Positions 25,116 through 33,502 of a stretch of 64,000 nt of DNA are shown here, in pieces (the first letter of the stretch is position 1; every line of letters begins with the position of its first letter). Origin of the DNA: Bradyrhizobium sp. CB1015 (GTDB lineage Bacteria; Pseudomonadota; Alphaproteobacteria; Rhizobiales; Xanthobacteraceae); assembly GCF_025200925.1 (NCBI RefSeq), contig NZ_CP104174.1, positions 3,658,001 to 3,722,000 of the forward strand, read 5' to 3'. The translations under genes and the position numbers were made by a program. A model generated the notes under the pieces. The model was not told the origin of the DNA. It saw only the letters and a program-made list of their open reading frames with translations, and did not search any database.

Positions 25116-26609
25116 ATGTTCAGGAAACTATCGATCGTCGCCTTTGCCGCTGCGCTCGTCGCGGCGCCTTTGCCGACGCTGGCGCAGAGCAAGAAGGATA
25201 GCGTCGTCATGGGGATGACGCTGGAGCCGCCGGGGCTCGACCCGACCAACGCCGCCGCGGCCGCGATTGCCGAAGTCACACTCTACAACATCTACGAGAC
25301 CCTGACCAAGATCAACGAGGACGGCTCCACTTCGCCGCTGCTGGCCGAGAGCTGGACCGCTTCGCCCGATCTGAAGACCTATACGTTCAAGCTGCGCAAG
25401 GGCGTCAAATTCCACAATGGCGAAGCGTTCGATTCCGCGGCGGTGAAGTTCTCCTTCGAGCGCAACGCGGCGCCGACCAGCACCAACAAGGACAAGAGCC
25501 TGTATCAGGCCTTCGAGAAGGTCGAGACGCCCGACGCCGACACCGTCGTGATCACCGTGAAATATTCCGAGCCGAACCTGCCGTTCCTGCTCGGACAGGC
25601 GAGCGGCTCGATCGTCGAGCCGAAGAGCGCGGCCAGCAATGTCACGCAACCGGTCGGTACCGGCCCTTATCAGTTAGGGGCCTGGGCCAAGGGCTCCTCG
25701 ATTACGCTGAACAAATGGGCCGACTACCGCAACGCATCCGCCATCAAGCTGTCCAAGGTGACGATCCGCTTCATCTCCGATCCGGCGGCGCAGGCCGCGG
25801 CGCTGCTCTCGAACGACGTCGACGCGTTCCCGCGAATCGCGACCCGCGTCTTCGCTCAGTTCAAGTCTGATCCGCGCTTCACGGTGCTGATCGGTGGCTC
25901 CAGGGCCAAGACCATCGTCGCGATCAATCATCGCAAGAAGCCGCTCGACGACGTCCGCGTTCGACGCGCCATCCTCGCCGCGATCGACCGCAAGGCATTG
26001 ATCGACGGCGCCGTCGAGGGGTTCGGCACGCCGATCGGCAGTTTCTACACACCGGGATCACTCGGTTATGTCGACACCACTGGCATCAACCCCTACGACC
26101 CCGAGAAAGCCAAGAAGCTGCTGACTGAAGCGGGCGTCACCACGCCGCTGGAATTGTCATTGAAGCTGCCGCCGCCGCCCTATGCGCGGCAGGGCGGCGA
26201 GATCGTCGCGGCCCAGCTCGCCAAGGTCGGCATCGTTGCCAAAATCGAGAACGTCGAATGGGCGCAGTGGCTGTCGCAGGTGTTTGCGCCTAACGGCCCG
26301 CACAATTTTGATCTGACCATCGTCAGCCATGTGGAGCCGTTCGACCTGGTCAAGATCACGGAGCCGGACTACTATCTCGGCTACAACAACGAGGCGTTCA
26401 ACGCGCTCTATAAGCAGATTGTCTCGACGCCGGACGAAGCCGGCCGCGCAAAACTGCTCGGCGACGCCCAGCGCATGCTGGCGACTGATGCAGTCTCGGC
26501 TTACCTGTTCCAGCCGCAATGGCCCACCGTCATCAACAAGAAGCTGAAGGGCGTCTGGAAGGAAGTCCCGCAATTCGAGAACGACTTCTCCGCCTGGTAT
26601 TGGGAATAG
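25116..26609 (+). CDS. Dipeptide-type ABC transporter substrate-binding protein
   Basis: A 497-residue periplasmic protein of the family-5 (DppA/OppA) class. A signal peptide (MFRKLSIV..., cleavage after TLA at about residue 23) is clear. Core stretches include YETLTKINEDGSTSPLLAES and VGTGPYQLG, which are typical. The start has GGGGAG at 25104-25109; an earlier TTG would add six residues. Placing the binding protein last is a little unusual, but the operon is otherwise standard. A hairpin at 26628-26650 follows. Confidence 0.92.
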   Translation: MFRKLSIVAFAAALVAAPLPTLAQSKKDSVVMGMTLEPPGLDPTNAAAAAIAEVTLYNIYETLTKINEDGSTSPLLAESWTASPDLKTYTFKLRKGVKFHNGEAFDSAAVKFSFERNAAPTSTNKDKSLYQAFEKVETPDADTVVITVKYSEPNLPFLLGQASGSIVEPKSAASNVTQPVGTGPYQLGAWAKGSSITLNKWADYRNASAIKLSKVTIRFISDPAAQAAALLSNDVDAFPRIATRVFAQFKSDPRFTVLIGGSRAKTIVAINHRKKPLDDVRVRRAILAAIDRKALIDGAVEGFGTPIGSFYTPGSLGYVDTTGINPYDPEKAKKLLTEAGVTTPLELSLKLPPPPYARQGGEIVAAQLAKVGIVAKIENVEWAQWLSQVFAPNGPHNFDLTIVSHVEPFDLVKITEPDYYLGYNNEAFNALYKQIVSTPDEAGRAKLLGDAQRMLATDAVSAYLFQPQWPTVINKKLKGVWKEVPQFENDFSAWYWE

Positions 26610-26627
26610 GCGGCGTCCATTGCTGTG

Positions 26628-26650
26628 CCCTCTCCACGCGTTGGAGAGGG
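26628..26650. terminator. Hairpin after the peptide-importer operon
   Basis: CCCTCTCCA (26628-26636), loop CGCGT, TGGAGAGGG (26642-26650): a perfect 9-base-pair stem 18 bases after the binding-protein stop. There is no T-tract. It resembles the CCTCTCCCGC repeats elsewhere in the window, so it may be a diverged REP-like element acting as a transcript end. Confidence 0.55.
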
Positions 26651-26792
26651 GCAGCTCCGAACAAAAACCTGAAAAACAACCCCATGCACAGTAGCCGGGG
26701 TCAGTCGTTTCAATGGCTTGCACGTCGCGCCTGTGCGATCGACGCGATGCGCCCGGAAGTTGACCCGTCGGGCAAAACACTGGCATGATGGC

Positions 26793-28463
26793 ATGCTCGC
26801 GTCTCGTGGTGGAGAGGCGCCGTCGGGCGAGGCAGAAGTGCAGAAATCATCCCGCCGCGATGCCGGCATTGCCGCGGCGCCGATCCCCCTGGAACTCGAT
26901 CATGCATCGATGAGCGATGTCGCTCGTGCTTTGGCCAATGGGCATGTCACTGCCACGGCGCTGGTCGAAGCCTATCTCGCGCGCATCGAGGCCTGCGACC
27001 GCAATGGGCCCAAGCTCAACTCGGTCCGCGCGCTCAATCCCGACGCGCTCGCGATCGCGGGCAGGCTCGACGGCGTCAAGCCGTCGGCCAAGCGGCCGCT
27101 GGCCGGCATCCCGATCCTGGTGAAGGACAACATCGCAACCGGCGCGGAGCAGCCGACCACGGCGGGCGCGCTGGCGCTCGAAGGCGCGCATGCGCGGGAC
27201 GATGCGACGCTCGTCAAGCTGCTGCGCGAGGCCGGTGCGGTGATCCTCGGCAAGGCCAACCTCACCGAGTTTTCCAACATGATCGCGATCGACATGCCCG
27301 CCGGCTATTCGTCGCTGGGCGGTCAGGTGAAGAATCCCTATGCGCCGGCGCTGGCCGACGATCACGGCATCCCCGTCGTGTCGCCGGGCGGCTCGAGCGC
27401 GGGTTCGGCGGTCGCGGTGGCGGCCGGTCTATGCGCGGCTTCGATCGGTACGGAGACCTCGGGCTCGCTGCTGCACCCCGCGAGCTTGAACGGCCTCGTC
27501 ACCGTGAAGCCGACCGTCGGGCTGATCAGCCGAGCCGGTATCATACCGATCTCGCACAGCCAGGACACCGCGGGGCCGATGACGCGGACCGTGCGCGACG
27601 CGGCGCTGCTGCTGAACGTGCTGGCGGCCAAGGATCCGCACGACCCGGCGACGCAAAAGCAGCGGCGGCCGGACGATTTCACCGACGGCCTTGCCACCGA
27701 CGCCATGAAGGGTGCGCGTATCGGCGTGCCGAGCGACCCTGCCGATCCGCTCAACGATTGCTTTTACGGCAAGCTGCTGCCCAACAGGGTCAAAGTGATG
27801 ACAGAGGCCATCAACGTGCTGGAGGATCTCGGAGCCGTCATCGTGCGTGCCAGCATGCCGACGACAGGCTGGATCGGCGGGCCGGGCACGACCATGGCCG
27901 TGCTTAACCGCAATCTGCTGAGCGCTCACAAAGGCACGATCGCAAGACCGCCGGTCGTCTTCCTCTACGAAATGAAGCACGGCCTCAATCTGTATCTGAA
28001 GGATTGGACAACCAACACGAACATCAAGTCCATGGCCGACATCGTGGCCTTCAACGAAACGAATGCGGACAGGGCGCTGCCTTTCGGCCAGGACCACTTT
28101 CTCGCCGCGGAGATGACCAGGGGCGATCTCAGCGAGCGCGAGTACAAATCCGCGCGCGCCATGGATCTGCTCTCGGCCAAGACGCGCGGCATGGATGCCT
28201 ATATGAACGGGCACAAGCTCGACGCCGTGCTGTTCGCCGGCGCCACCGGTGCTGCGATCGCGGCCAAGGCGGGTTATCCCAGCGTCATGGTGCCAGGAGG
28301 CTTCATCTCGGGAACGGTCGACGATAATGACACGCCCGACTTTCCGTTCGGCGTCACCTTCGCAGGCCGCGCCTGGAGCGAGCACAAGCTGCTACGCTTG
28401 GCCTACGCGTATGAGCAGGCTTCCGCCAAGCGCAAACCGCCGCCCGGTATGCCGGTGCTTTAG
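26793..28463 (+). CDS. Amidase-signature family hydrolase
   Basis: A 556-residue amidase counted from the ATG at 26793. The triad is visible as K111 (PILVKDNIAT), the cis-Ser in PGGSSAGSA (201/202) and the nucleophile S225 (TETSGSLLHPA). It is a different branch from the amidase at 19704, close to the long amidases related to glutamyl-tRNA amidotransferase A. No N-terminal signal peptide is evident. The start is uncertain: a GTG at 26838 with GGCGAGG upstream is as good, and the frame is open back to 26718. It follows the peptide-importer operon, which supports but does not prove a shared substrate. Confidence 0.85.
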   Translation: MLASRGGEAPSGEAEVQKSSRRDAGIAAAPIPLELDHASMSDVARALANGHVTATALVEAYLARIEACDRNGPKLNSVRALNPDALAIAGRLDGVKPSAKRPLAGIPILVKDNIATGAEQPTTAGALALEGAHARDDATLVKLLREAGAVILGKANLTEFSNMIAIDMPAGYSSLGGQVKNPYAPALADDHGIPVVSPGGSSAGSAVAVAAGLCAASIGTETSGSLLHPASLNGLVTVKPTVGLISRAGIIPISHSQDTAGPMTRTVRDAALLLNVLAAKDPHDPATQKQRRPDDFTDGLATDAMKGARIGVPSDPADPLNDCFYGKLLPNRVKVMTEAINVLEDLGAVIVRASMPTTGWIGGPGTTMAVLNRNLLSAHKGTIARPPVVFLYEMKHGLNLYLKDWTTNTNIKSMADIVAFNETNADRALPFGQDHFLAAEMTRGDLSEREYKSARAMDLLSAKTRGMDAYMNGHKLDAVLFAGATGAAIAAKAGYPSVMVPGGFISGTVDDNDTPDFPFGVTFAGRAWSEHKLLRLAYAYEQASAKRKPPPGMPVL

Positions 28464-28628
28464 AGTTTGCTGCACGCGCTCGTCTGGACGAACGGCATGT
28501 GCGAGCAAATCGGATGTCTGTCTTCACGACCGGGGCGGATCCGCGGTGCTGCTCGCGCAGGGGGAGCGTTGTGGCCCCTGAGCTGTCATTCACCTTAAGG
28601 TTTTGGTATAAGACGATACCTCCCCGGA

Positions 28629-29774
28629 ATGAGGGCGCTTTCGGCCGTGCCAAATCGTCGCCAGATACTTTCAGGAATCGGAGCAGCGATCGTGGCACCG
28701 CCGCTGCGGTTGGCCTCGGGTCAGCAACAGCCCACGTTGCCCTCCGACCAATTCGCAAACGACGTCGTCCGACGACTTGATCAGGCCGTCGCTGAGCGGC
28801 GCGTGTGGAATATTCACGGTCTTCTCGTACTCCAGAACGGAAAGCTGATCGTCGAGCGCTATTTCGAGGGTCAAGATCGCCAGAGAGGTGTTGGCGATCT
28901 CGGGACGGTAAAGTTTTCGGCGGAGACGCTTCATGATCTGCGATCTTGCTCGAAGAGCATCGTGGCCTTGCTCTATGGCATTGCGCTTCAGCAAGGGAAG
29001 GTGCCGGCTCCGGAGGAGAGCCTGCTTTCCGGATTTCCGGAGTATCGTGATCTTGCCGACGAGAAGCGCTCCCGCTTGACCGTTCATCATGCGCTGTCAA
29101 TGACCATGGGAACGGATTGGGACGAGAGCAGCTTACCTTATGCCGATCCTCGCAACAGCGAAACCGCAATGGATGCCGCTCACGACCGTTATCGCTACAT
29201 ACTGGAGCGTCCGATCGTCGATACGCCTGGTTCGCACTGGACTTACTGCGGCGGCGCGACCGCGCTGCTCGCCCGCTTGATAGCAAAAGGGGCAGGCAAG
29301 TCACTGCACGACTTCGCGCGCGAGTCACTATTCGATCCGCTCGGCATGGGACCAACGCAATGGGCCGCAGGACCTGATGGCGAGCCATTCGCTGCGTCAG
29401 GCGCCCGGATGTCGGTTCGCGATTTCTCTCGGATCGGGATGTTGATGCTGTCCGGTGGTCAGCTCGACGGCCATCAGATCGTTCCCGCAGAGTGGATCAC
29501 GCGTTGCACGACGCCGGTCGTCAGTTCCGACGAGCTTCGCCGTTACGGCTATCAATGGTTTCTTCTCGATGTGGCTTTCGGGAAACCGAAGGGGTGGGCA
29601 TCCGGGCGCCTGGAGCGGATGTGGATGGCGCAGGGAGAGGGCGGGCAACGCCTGTTCATCATTCCAGCGTTGCAGCTCATCATCGCTTTGACGGCCGGAA
29701 ACTACGGCAACGAGGATCAGTGGATTCCGACAACGCGGGTGCTTCGGGAAATCGTTCTGGCGAGCGTATCCTAG
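28629..29774 (+). CDS. Serine hydrolase, beta-lactamase class C-like, probably exported
   Basis: A 381-residue protein of the beta-lactamase/penicillin-binding-protein-like family. The S-x-x-K motif is S106-C-S-K109, and the tyrosine motif is Y206-C-G. The N-terminus (PNRRQILSGIGAAIVAPPLR) has twin arginines before a hydrophobic segment, suggesting Tat export. These enzymes include esterases and D-aminopeptidases; antibiotic resistance should not be assumed. It begins the less GC-rich part of the window. It stands alone; the upstream 165 bases hold no other gene. Confidence 0.83.
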   Translation: MRALSAVPNRRQILSGIGAAIVAPPLRLASGQQQPTLPSDQFANDVVRRLDQAVAERRVWNIHGLLVLQNGKLIVERYFEGQDRQRGVGDLGTVKFSAETLHDLRSCSKSIVALLYGIALQQGKVPAPEESLLSGFPEYRDLADEKRSRLTVHHALSMTMGTDWDESSLPYADPRNSETAMDAAHDRYRYILERPIVDTPGSHWTYCGGATALLARLIAKGAGKSLHDFARESLFDPLGMGPTQWAAGPDGEPFAASGARMSVRDFSRIGMLMLSGGQLDGHQIVPAEWITRCTTPVVSSDELRRYGYQWFLLDVAFGKPKGWASGRLERMWMAQGEGGQRLFIIPALQLIIALTAGNYGNEDQWIPTTRVLREIVLASVS

Positions 29775-29911
29775 ACTAGGGCCTGTACTCATAACCTCGC
29801 GGATGTCTGGTCTTGAGAGCAAAGCAGCATTGTTCCGTTCGTTCAGAGCATTACCGGTTCTGTGACCCGAATCCGACATTGGTCGGCGAGGGCGCCCAAA
29901 ACTAAAAAGAG

Positions 29912-29935
29912 GCCGCTGGCAATATGTCCAGCGGC
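29912..29935 (-). terminator. Rho-independent terminator of the gene at 29976-30275
   Basis: GCCGCTGG (29912-29919) and CCAGCGGC (29928-29935) form a perfect 8-base-pair stem with an 8-base loop. On the minus strand it is followed by CTCTTTTTAGTTTT, a good U-tract. It lies about 40 bases past the stop of the minus-strand gene. Confidence 0.85.
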
Positions 29936-29975
29936 TTCCGCGCTTAACGTGGTTTGCCGCCGGGTGGCGCCCGGA

Positions 29976-30275
29976 CTAGAGATCGATGCTAACAGCGATG
30001 TTACGGCCCTGTAGTTCGGCAATCTTCAACCCGTCAGCCATCATCTGCGCGAACTCCGGGTCCTTTGCCACGGCCTCCTGCACTTTGCCGTAGACCTCCC
30101 AATTGGCGTAGCGCGTCGTAACCAGCAACTCTCCTGCCCAATGGCCGGTGTGGAAACGGGACAGCCGAAGAAATTCGGCGCCGTGTTTTTCGAAGATTTT
30201 CTTCGCCCGCCCGACAACCTTGGTCATTTCCTCGGGCTTGTCGGTTTTGAAGCGAGTGAATTGAACGATCGGCAT
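29976..30275 (-). CDS. Small protein, possible ferredoxin-like (ABM/EthD) fold
   Basis: A 99-residue protein (MPIVQFTRFKTDK... to ...NIAVSIDL) with alternating strands and helices and a His in the middle (RFHTGHWAG). This suggests a dimeric alpha-beta barrel like antibiotic-biosynthesis-monooxygenase or EthD proteins, but I do not recognise the family with certainty. Expression looks strong: GGAGGT sits just upstream of the ATG and a clear terminator follows. It is a single-gene unit with no functional neighbour, and I assign no function. Confidence 0.78.
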   Translation of the reverse strand: MPIVQFTRFKTDKPEEMTKVVGRAKKIFEKHGAEFLRLSRFHTGHWAGELLVTTRYANWEVYGKVQEAVAKDPEFAQMMADGLKIAELQGRNIAVSIDL

Positions 30276-30614
30276 GGGACTACCTCCTTAGCGATGTAAA
30301 ATGTCCAAGAGGCATGTATCGAGTGACCTTTGGGAGCGAACCCCAATGCAATCTCGATGAAGGTTTGTCTTCATCGATTGATTTTGGTTCAGGGTTCGCA
30401 AGAGACAGTAACGCTACCGTATCTCGGCTCACATCGTTACTGGCTAAAACCGGTGGGCCGATATCAAGACCTGAGCTGTTCGGGCGTGTAGAGCGGACAG
30501 CCGAATCGGACGGAATTCAATGTCATCGGCACAGTAGGACATAGCTAGACTGGCTCACGCTGAGTTCTTCGCATTTTTGACCCATTGCAGACGACCCACC
30601 GAGCCGACATCAGG
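30276..30614. other. Intergenic, no gene seen
   Basis: This 339-base stretch holds the ribosome site of the minus-strand gene at its left edge. A 76-codon frame at 30314-30544 has no ribosome site and no recognisable sequence. It is visibly less GC-rich than the flanks. I see no RNA gene, repeat or terminator. Confidence 0.5.
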
Positions 30615-31076
30615 TTACGTTGATGCTTTCGCATCCGGTCGCCTCGCAACGAGGCCGTTGCCGATGCACTGCAGCACCGTATCGCCTTTTTGATTGCGCA
30701 AGCGGAACTGGCCGCGAACGACTCCACAATCGGGCCTCGACTTCGACTCGCGTTTTTCCAACGTGATCGCTTCGAGATAGAGGTCGTCGCCGGGACGTAC
30801 TGCGTTGGGCAGCCGCAGTTCATCATAGCCCAACCCGGCGGTCGCACGAACCGGAGGCTGTAATTGGTTAGTTAGCGAGATGAAGATCGCAAACGTGTGG
30901 GCAGCAGATGCCGACAGTCCTCCAAAAACGGAACGAGCAGCAGCTGCCTCATCGATATGGAAGGGCCTCGGGTCATACCGCTTGGCGAACTGAATGATCT
31001 CTTCCTTGGAGACAGAATAGGGTCCAGCCTTCTGGCTGTCACCGACCTCGACGTCTTCAAAATATCCGCTGGTCAT
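30615..31076 (-). CDS. MaoC-like dehydratase (hot-dog fold)
   Basis: A 153-residue single hot-dog domain of the MaoC/(R)-specific enoyl-CoA hydratase type. The active-site motif is D35-PRPF-H40-ID, followed by a helix ending GGLSASAAHTF. It would hydrate or dehydrate an acyl-CoA; the natural substrate is unknown. It starts MTSGYFEDVEVGD, the usual N-terminus for this family. It stands alone, with no fatty-acid genes beside it. Confidence 0.85.
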   Translation of the reverse strand: MTSGYFEDVEVGDSQKAGPYSVSKEEIIQFAKRYDPRPFHIDEAAAARSVFGGLSASAAHTFAIFISLTNQLQPPVRATAGLGYDELRLPNAVRPGDDLYLEAITLEKRESKSRPDCGVVRGQFRLRNQKGDTVLQCIGNGLVARRPDAKAST

Positions 31077-31547
31077 TGATCAAATCCTCTACGCACGGGC
31101 TGGCGAAAGGACGGCGGCATAAGCTGACTTTGGAGACTATAGTCCCAGCGCCGGTCAAAATCACCACCTCCCCTCTGGCCTTAAGCCGTCATCATGCTTG
31201 GACGGGCGGACGGATGATCGAATAGCACGCAAGTCGGGTAATGGCCCTGCGCCGAACAAGGCTGTTTCAATTGTTTTGACCGCTGTCCGCGGTGAACCGG
31301 ACGCCCCGCCGTGCTCACTTCGGTCGTCGCTTATGGCGCAACGCAGAGATTTCGAACGCTCCTGGACCCGCGCCGGAGCGTGCTTTACGCATCGATGTTA
31401 GCCTGTACTGTTTGGCGTTTACGCGGCGACCAAGAGCCTCAATGGCACTTGGAACAATGTCCAGGCGATCTGATTGGAAAGTGGTATGTCCAAGCTGGCT
31501 AGACCAGCAAGTTTCCTGGAAAACCCCTTAACAGGAAGGTTTCACAA
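31077..31547. other. Intergenic, no gene seen
   Basis: About 470 bases between two divergently oriented genes. Short open frames here lack ribosome sites and codon bias. It is less GC-rich than the rest and may be decayed sequence, but I recognise no remnant. The ribosome site GGAAGG for the next gene lies at its right end. Confidence 0.5.
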
Positions 31548-31736
31548 ATGGCTCACGAACCAAAATCATCAAAAGCGGGGGAACAGGCCGCTGAAGGTTT
31601 GCACGAAGCGGCTTCCGAAGACGAAGCGAAAAACGAGAGCAAGATAGGGCATGATCTAGCCAAGGGCGCTGATCGTTTCGAAGAGCGTTCCAAAAGCTCC
31701 GATGGAAAAAGCGCTGAAGAGAAACAACGAGGGTGA
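31548..31736 (+). CDS. Small, highly charged hydrophilic protein
   Basis: A 62-residue protein with almost no hydrophobic residues, rich in Glu, Lys, Ser and Ala (MAHEPKSSKAGEQAAEGLHE..., ending EEKQRG). It has no cysteine or membrane segment. AGGAAGG about ten bases before the ATG supports translation. The composition suggests a disordered or stress-type protein, but I do not recognise a family. No general-stress promoter could be confidently placed upstream. The following gene starts 163 bases later. Confidence 0.65.
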   Translation: MAHEPKSSKAGEQAAEGLHEAASEDEAKNESKIGHDLAKGADRFEERSKSSDGKSAEEKQRG

Positions 31737-31899
31737 ATGCAGGTAGCAAACCCGTCGCGGCCTCCTAAGAACGACCGCAATGACTCCGGGGCAGGCGACC
31801 TTTCCTTGTGAACCTACAAGTTCTCTCCTGCGACAGATGTCGCGAGGTCTTGGTGCCCGGCTGGTCTCAAGTCCGATAGTGGACGCTGGAGAGATTAAA

Positions 31900-32295
31900 A
31901 TGAATTGGATCGGACCGGTCATCGGCGGGGCGCTGTTTGTAGCTGGTTTGCTAACATCAGCGGGACCGGGGCTGGCGGCAGGGAGCGATGACGGTTTCGC
32001 AACGTTCTGGACGCAGTTCAAAGCTGCAGTCGGCAAGAGCGACCAGAAGGCCGTATCGGACATGATTAAATATCCCGTCCTCTACCAGGATCTGCGGCGA
32101 GCGGCGGAGTTTCCTGTGATCTGGAAGGGTGCTTTCAGACCTGCGCACCGGGCGTGTCTTGCCAAGCAGAAGCCTGTCAAGGACACATCCCCGAAGGGGG
32201 TGGTTACTTACTCTGCCTTTTGCGACTCGATCATCTACTCTTTCGCTAAGGATGAATCCGGCTGGAAATTGACGGACTTTGGCGTAGACGATTGA
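31900..32295 (+). CDS. Secreted protein of unknown function
   Basis: A 131-residue protein with a signal peptide (MNWIGPVIGGALFVAGLLTS..., probable cleavage after LAA near residue 27) and a small mixed domain with two cysteines. The ATG at 31900 follows GGAGAG by about seven bases; the open frame back to 31780 gives no signal peptide at its start and is rejected. Residues 32-131 (FWTQFKAAVGKSDQKAVSDM...) suggest a small alpha-beta (NTF2-like or DUF) fold. Function unknown. Confidence 0.72.
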   Translation: MNWIGPVIGGALFVAGLLTSAGPGLAAGSDDGFATFWTQFKAAVGKSDQKAVSDMIKYPVLYQDLRRAAEFPVIWKGAFRPAHRACLAKQKPVKDTSPKGVVTYSAFCDSIIYSFAKDESGWKLTDFGVDD

Positions 32296-32635
32296 TCGGC
32301 CTTGTAAGAACTGATTGCCAACTGTTTCGCTATTGTGCGCGGATTCTCGGCGACCGCTAGCCAACCGGACTAATCCCGCCCGCATCAATAGCTTCTTCGC
32401 TTTCTCGATTGCTGCCGCCTCATTGTAGTAGCGCATGGTCTGGACCGAGAACCGAGGCTAGCGGCGGCGCATGGGTTTGCATCTCGCGCAAAATTTCTCC
32501 GGAACCTTTTCCATTCCGAACCATCCCATGGGAGCACGGCAATCACCGACAAGGCCGTGCGGCCCGGCAATACTCGCACAGCGGCCGGGATGATGCTGGT
32601 GCCGCAATGCCTCACAAACCCGTAAGGAGGTACCC
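32296..32635. other. Intergenic, no gene seen
   Basis: A 340-base stretch before the truncated haemoglobin gene. Only short unconvincing frames occur on either strand. AAGGAGGT just before 32636 is the ribosome site of the next gene. No clear promoter or hairpin was identified. Confidence 0.5.
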
Positions 32636-33196
32636 ATGGCAAGGGCTCGTTCGACTTCCATCAGCAGGCGCAGCGTGGTCGCAGGCCTGGCGCTGACAGC
32701 CGCCCCCGTGGCTTTGGCTGGAGCCAATCAGGCGCATGCGCAGGCCCAGCAAACCCCTCCTGATCAAAGCCTGTATGAACGACTTGGCGGCGTTTTCGCC
32801 ATTGCAGCGGTTGTGGATCACTTCAGCGACGCTGTTGTAAAGAACCCGATCGTCGGCCAGAAATCCAAAAATCCGCAGTTGAGAGAATGGCACACCAAGA
32901 ATCTGAAACGTTTGCCTGGCCTCAAGTTCATGCGAACACTTTGGGTCTGTGACGTTTCGGGGGGGCCGTTCCAGTTCAAGGCCACCAGGCCGGGGACGAC
33001 GTCCCTTGGTCTTGAGGAGGCGCACCGGGGCTTGCGGATCTCCCCGGCGGAATTCGATGAGGTCGCAGCTGAACTCGGACGGACACTTGACTTCTCCAAG
33101 GTGCCGAAGCGCGAGAAAACCGAAGTACTGGCTGCGTTCGCCAGCCACAAAGATGAGGTCACCGCCGGTTACCGATCGAGAGACAAGCGCGGTTAA
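32636..33196 (+). CDS. Tat-exported group 1 truncated haemoglobin
   Basis: A 186-residue protein. Residues 1-36 are a twin-arginine signal (SISRRSVVAGLAL, then a hydrophobic run and AHA-QAQ cleavage). Residues 45-165 match group 1 truncated haemoglobins: LYERLGGVFAIAAVVDHF at the A/B helices and EEAHRGLRISPAEFD at F/G, with H130 as proximal heme ligand. The B10 position, usually Tyr, appears to be Ser64 (HFS in place of FY), so ligand chemistry may differ. It would bind heme in the periplasm and might handle NO or O2; the nor locus is 23 kb away, so no operon link. AAGGAGGT precedes the ATG. Confidence 0.85.
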   Translation: MARARSTSISRRSVVAGLALTAAPVALAGANQAHAQAQQTPPDQSLYERLGGVFAIAAVVDHFSDAVVKNPIVGQKSKNPQLREWHTKNLKRLPGLKFMRTLWVCDVSGGPFQFKATRPGTTSLGLEEAHRGLRISPAEFDEVAAELGRTLDFSKVPKREKTEVLAAFASHKDEVTAGYRSRDKRG

Positions 33197-33502
33197 GCGT
33201 CCCGTTGTACCGAACGACGAGCTGTGACCTGGATGGTTCTGTCTTGACCCGTAGCGCCTAACTGCTGAAGGGCGAGATGTCCGCTCTGCTCGCGGTCCGC
33301 GATACCTCGATGGACTGTCTGCTGTTGGTCCGGAGCCGAACAATGCTGAGGCCATCGCAATGTTGGCTCTCAGGGGTAGGCCGGCCGCGGAACCGTGCTT
33401 ACCTCGACTGCCGCTTGTGACCTTTTCCAGACGTCGGACGCTCAACGGAACGAGCCAATTTCTGTGGTTGCCGACGGGGCGAGATCAGCGTTTCGAAAGC
33501 GA
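33197..33502. other. Intergenic, no gene seen
   Basis: A 306-base gap between the convergent haemoglobin and LysR genes. No plausible coding frame, no strong hairpin with T-tract and no recognised repeat was found. Confidence 0.5.

Noticed and set aside
28629..29774. Antibiotic-resistance beta-lactamase
   Set aside because: The S-x-x-K and Tyr motifs only place it in the wide serine hydrolase family; many members are esterases or peptidases, so no resistance role is claimed.
30314..30544. A 76-codon frame on the plus strand
   Set aside because: No ribosome site, no hydrophobic or catalytic pattern and no codon bias; kept as intergenic.
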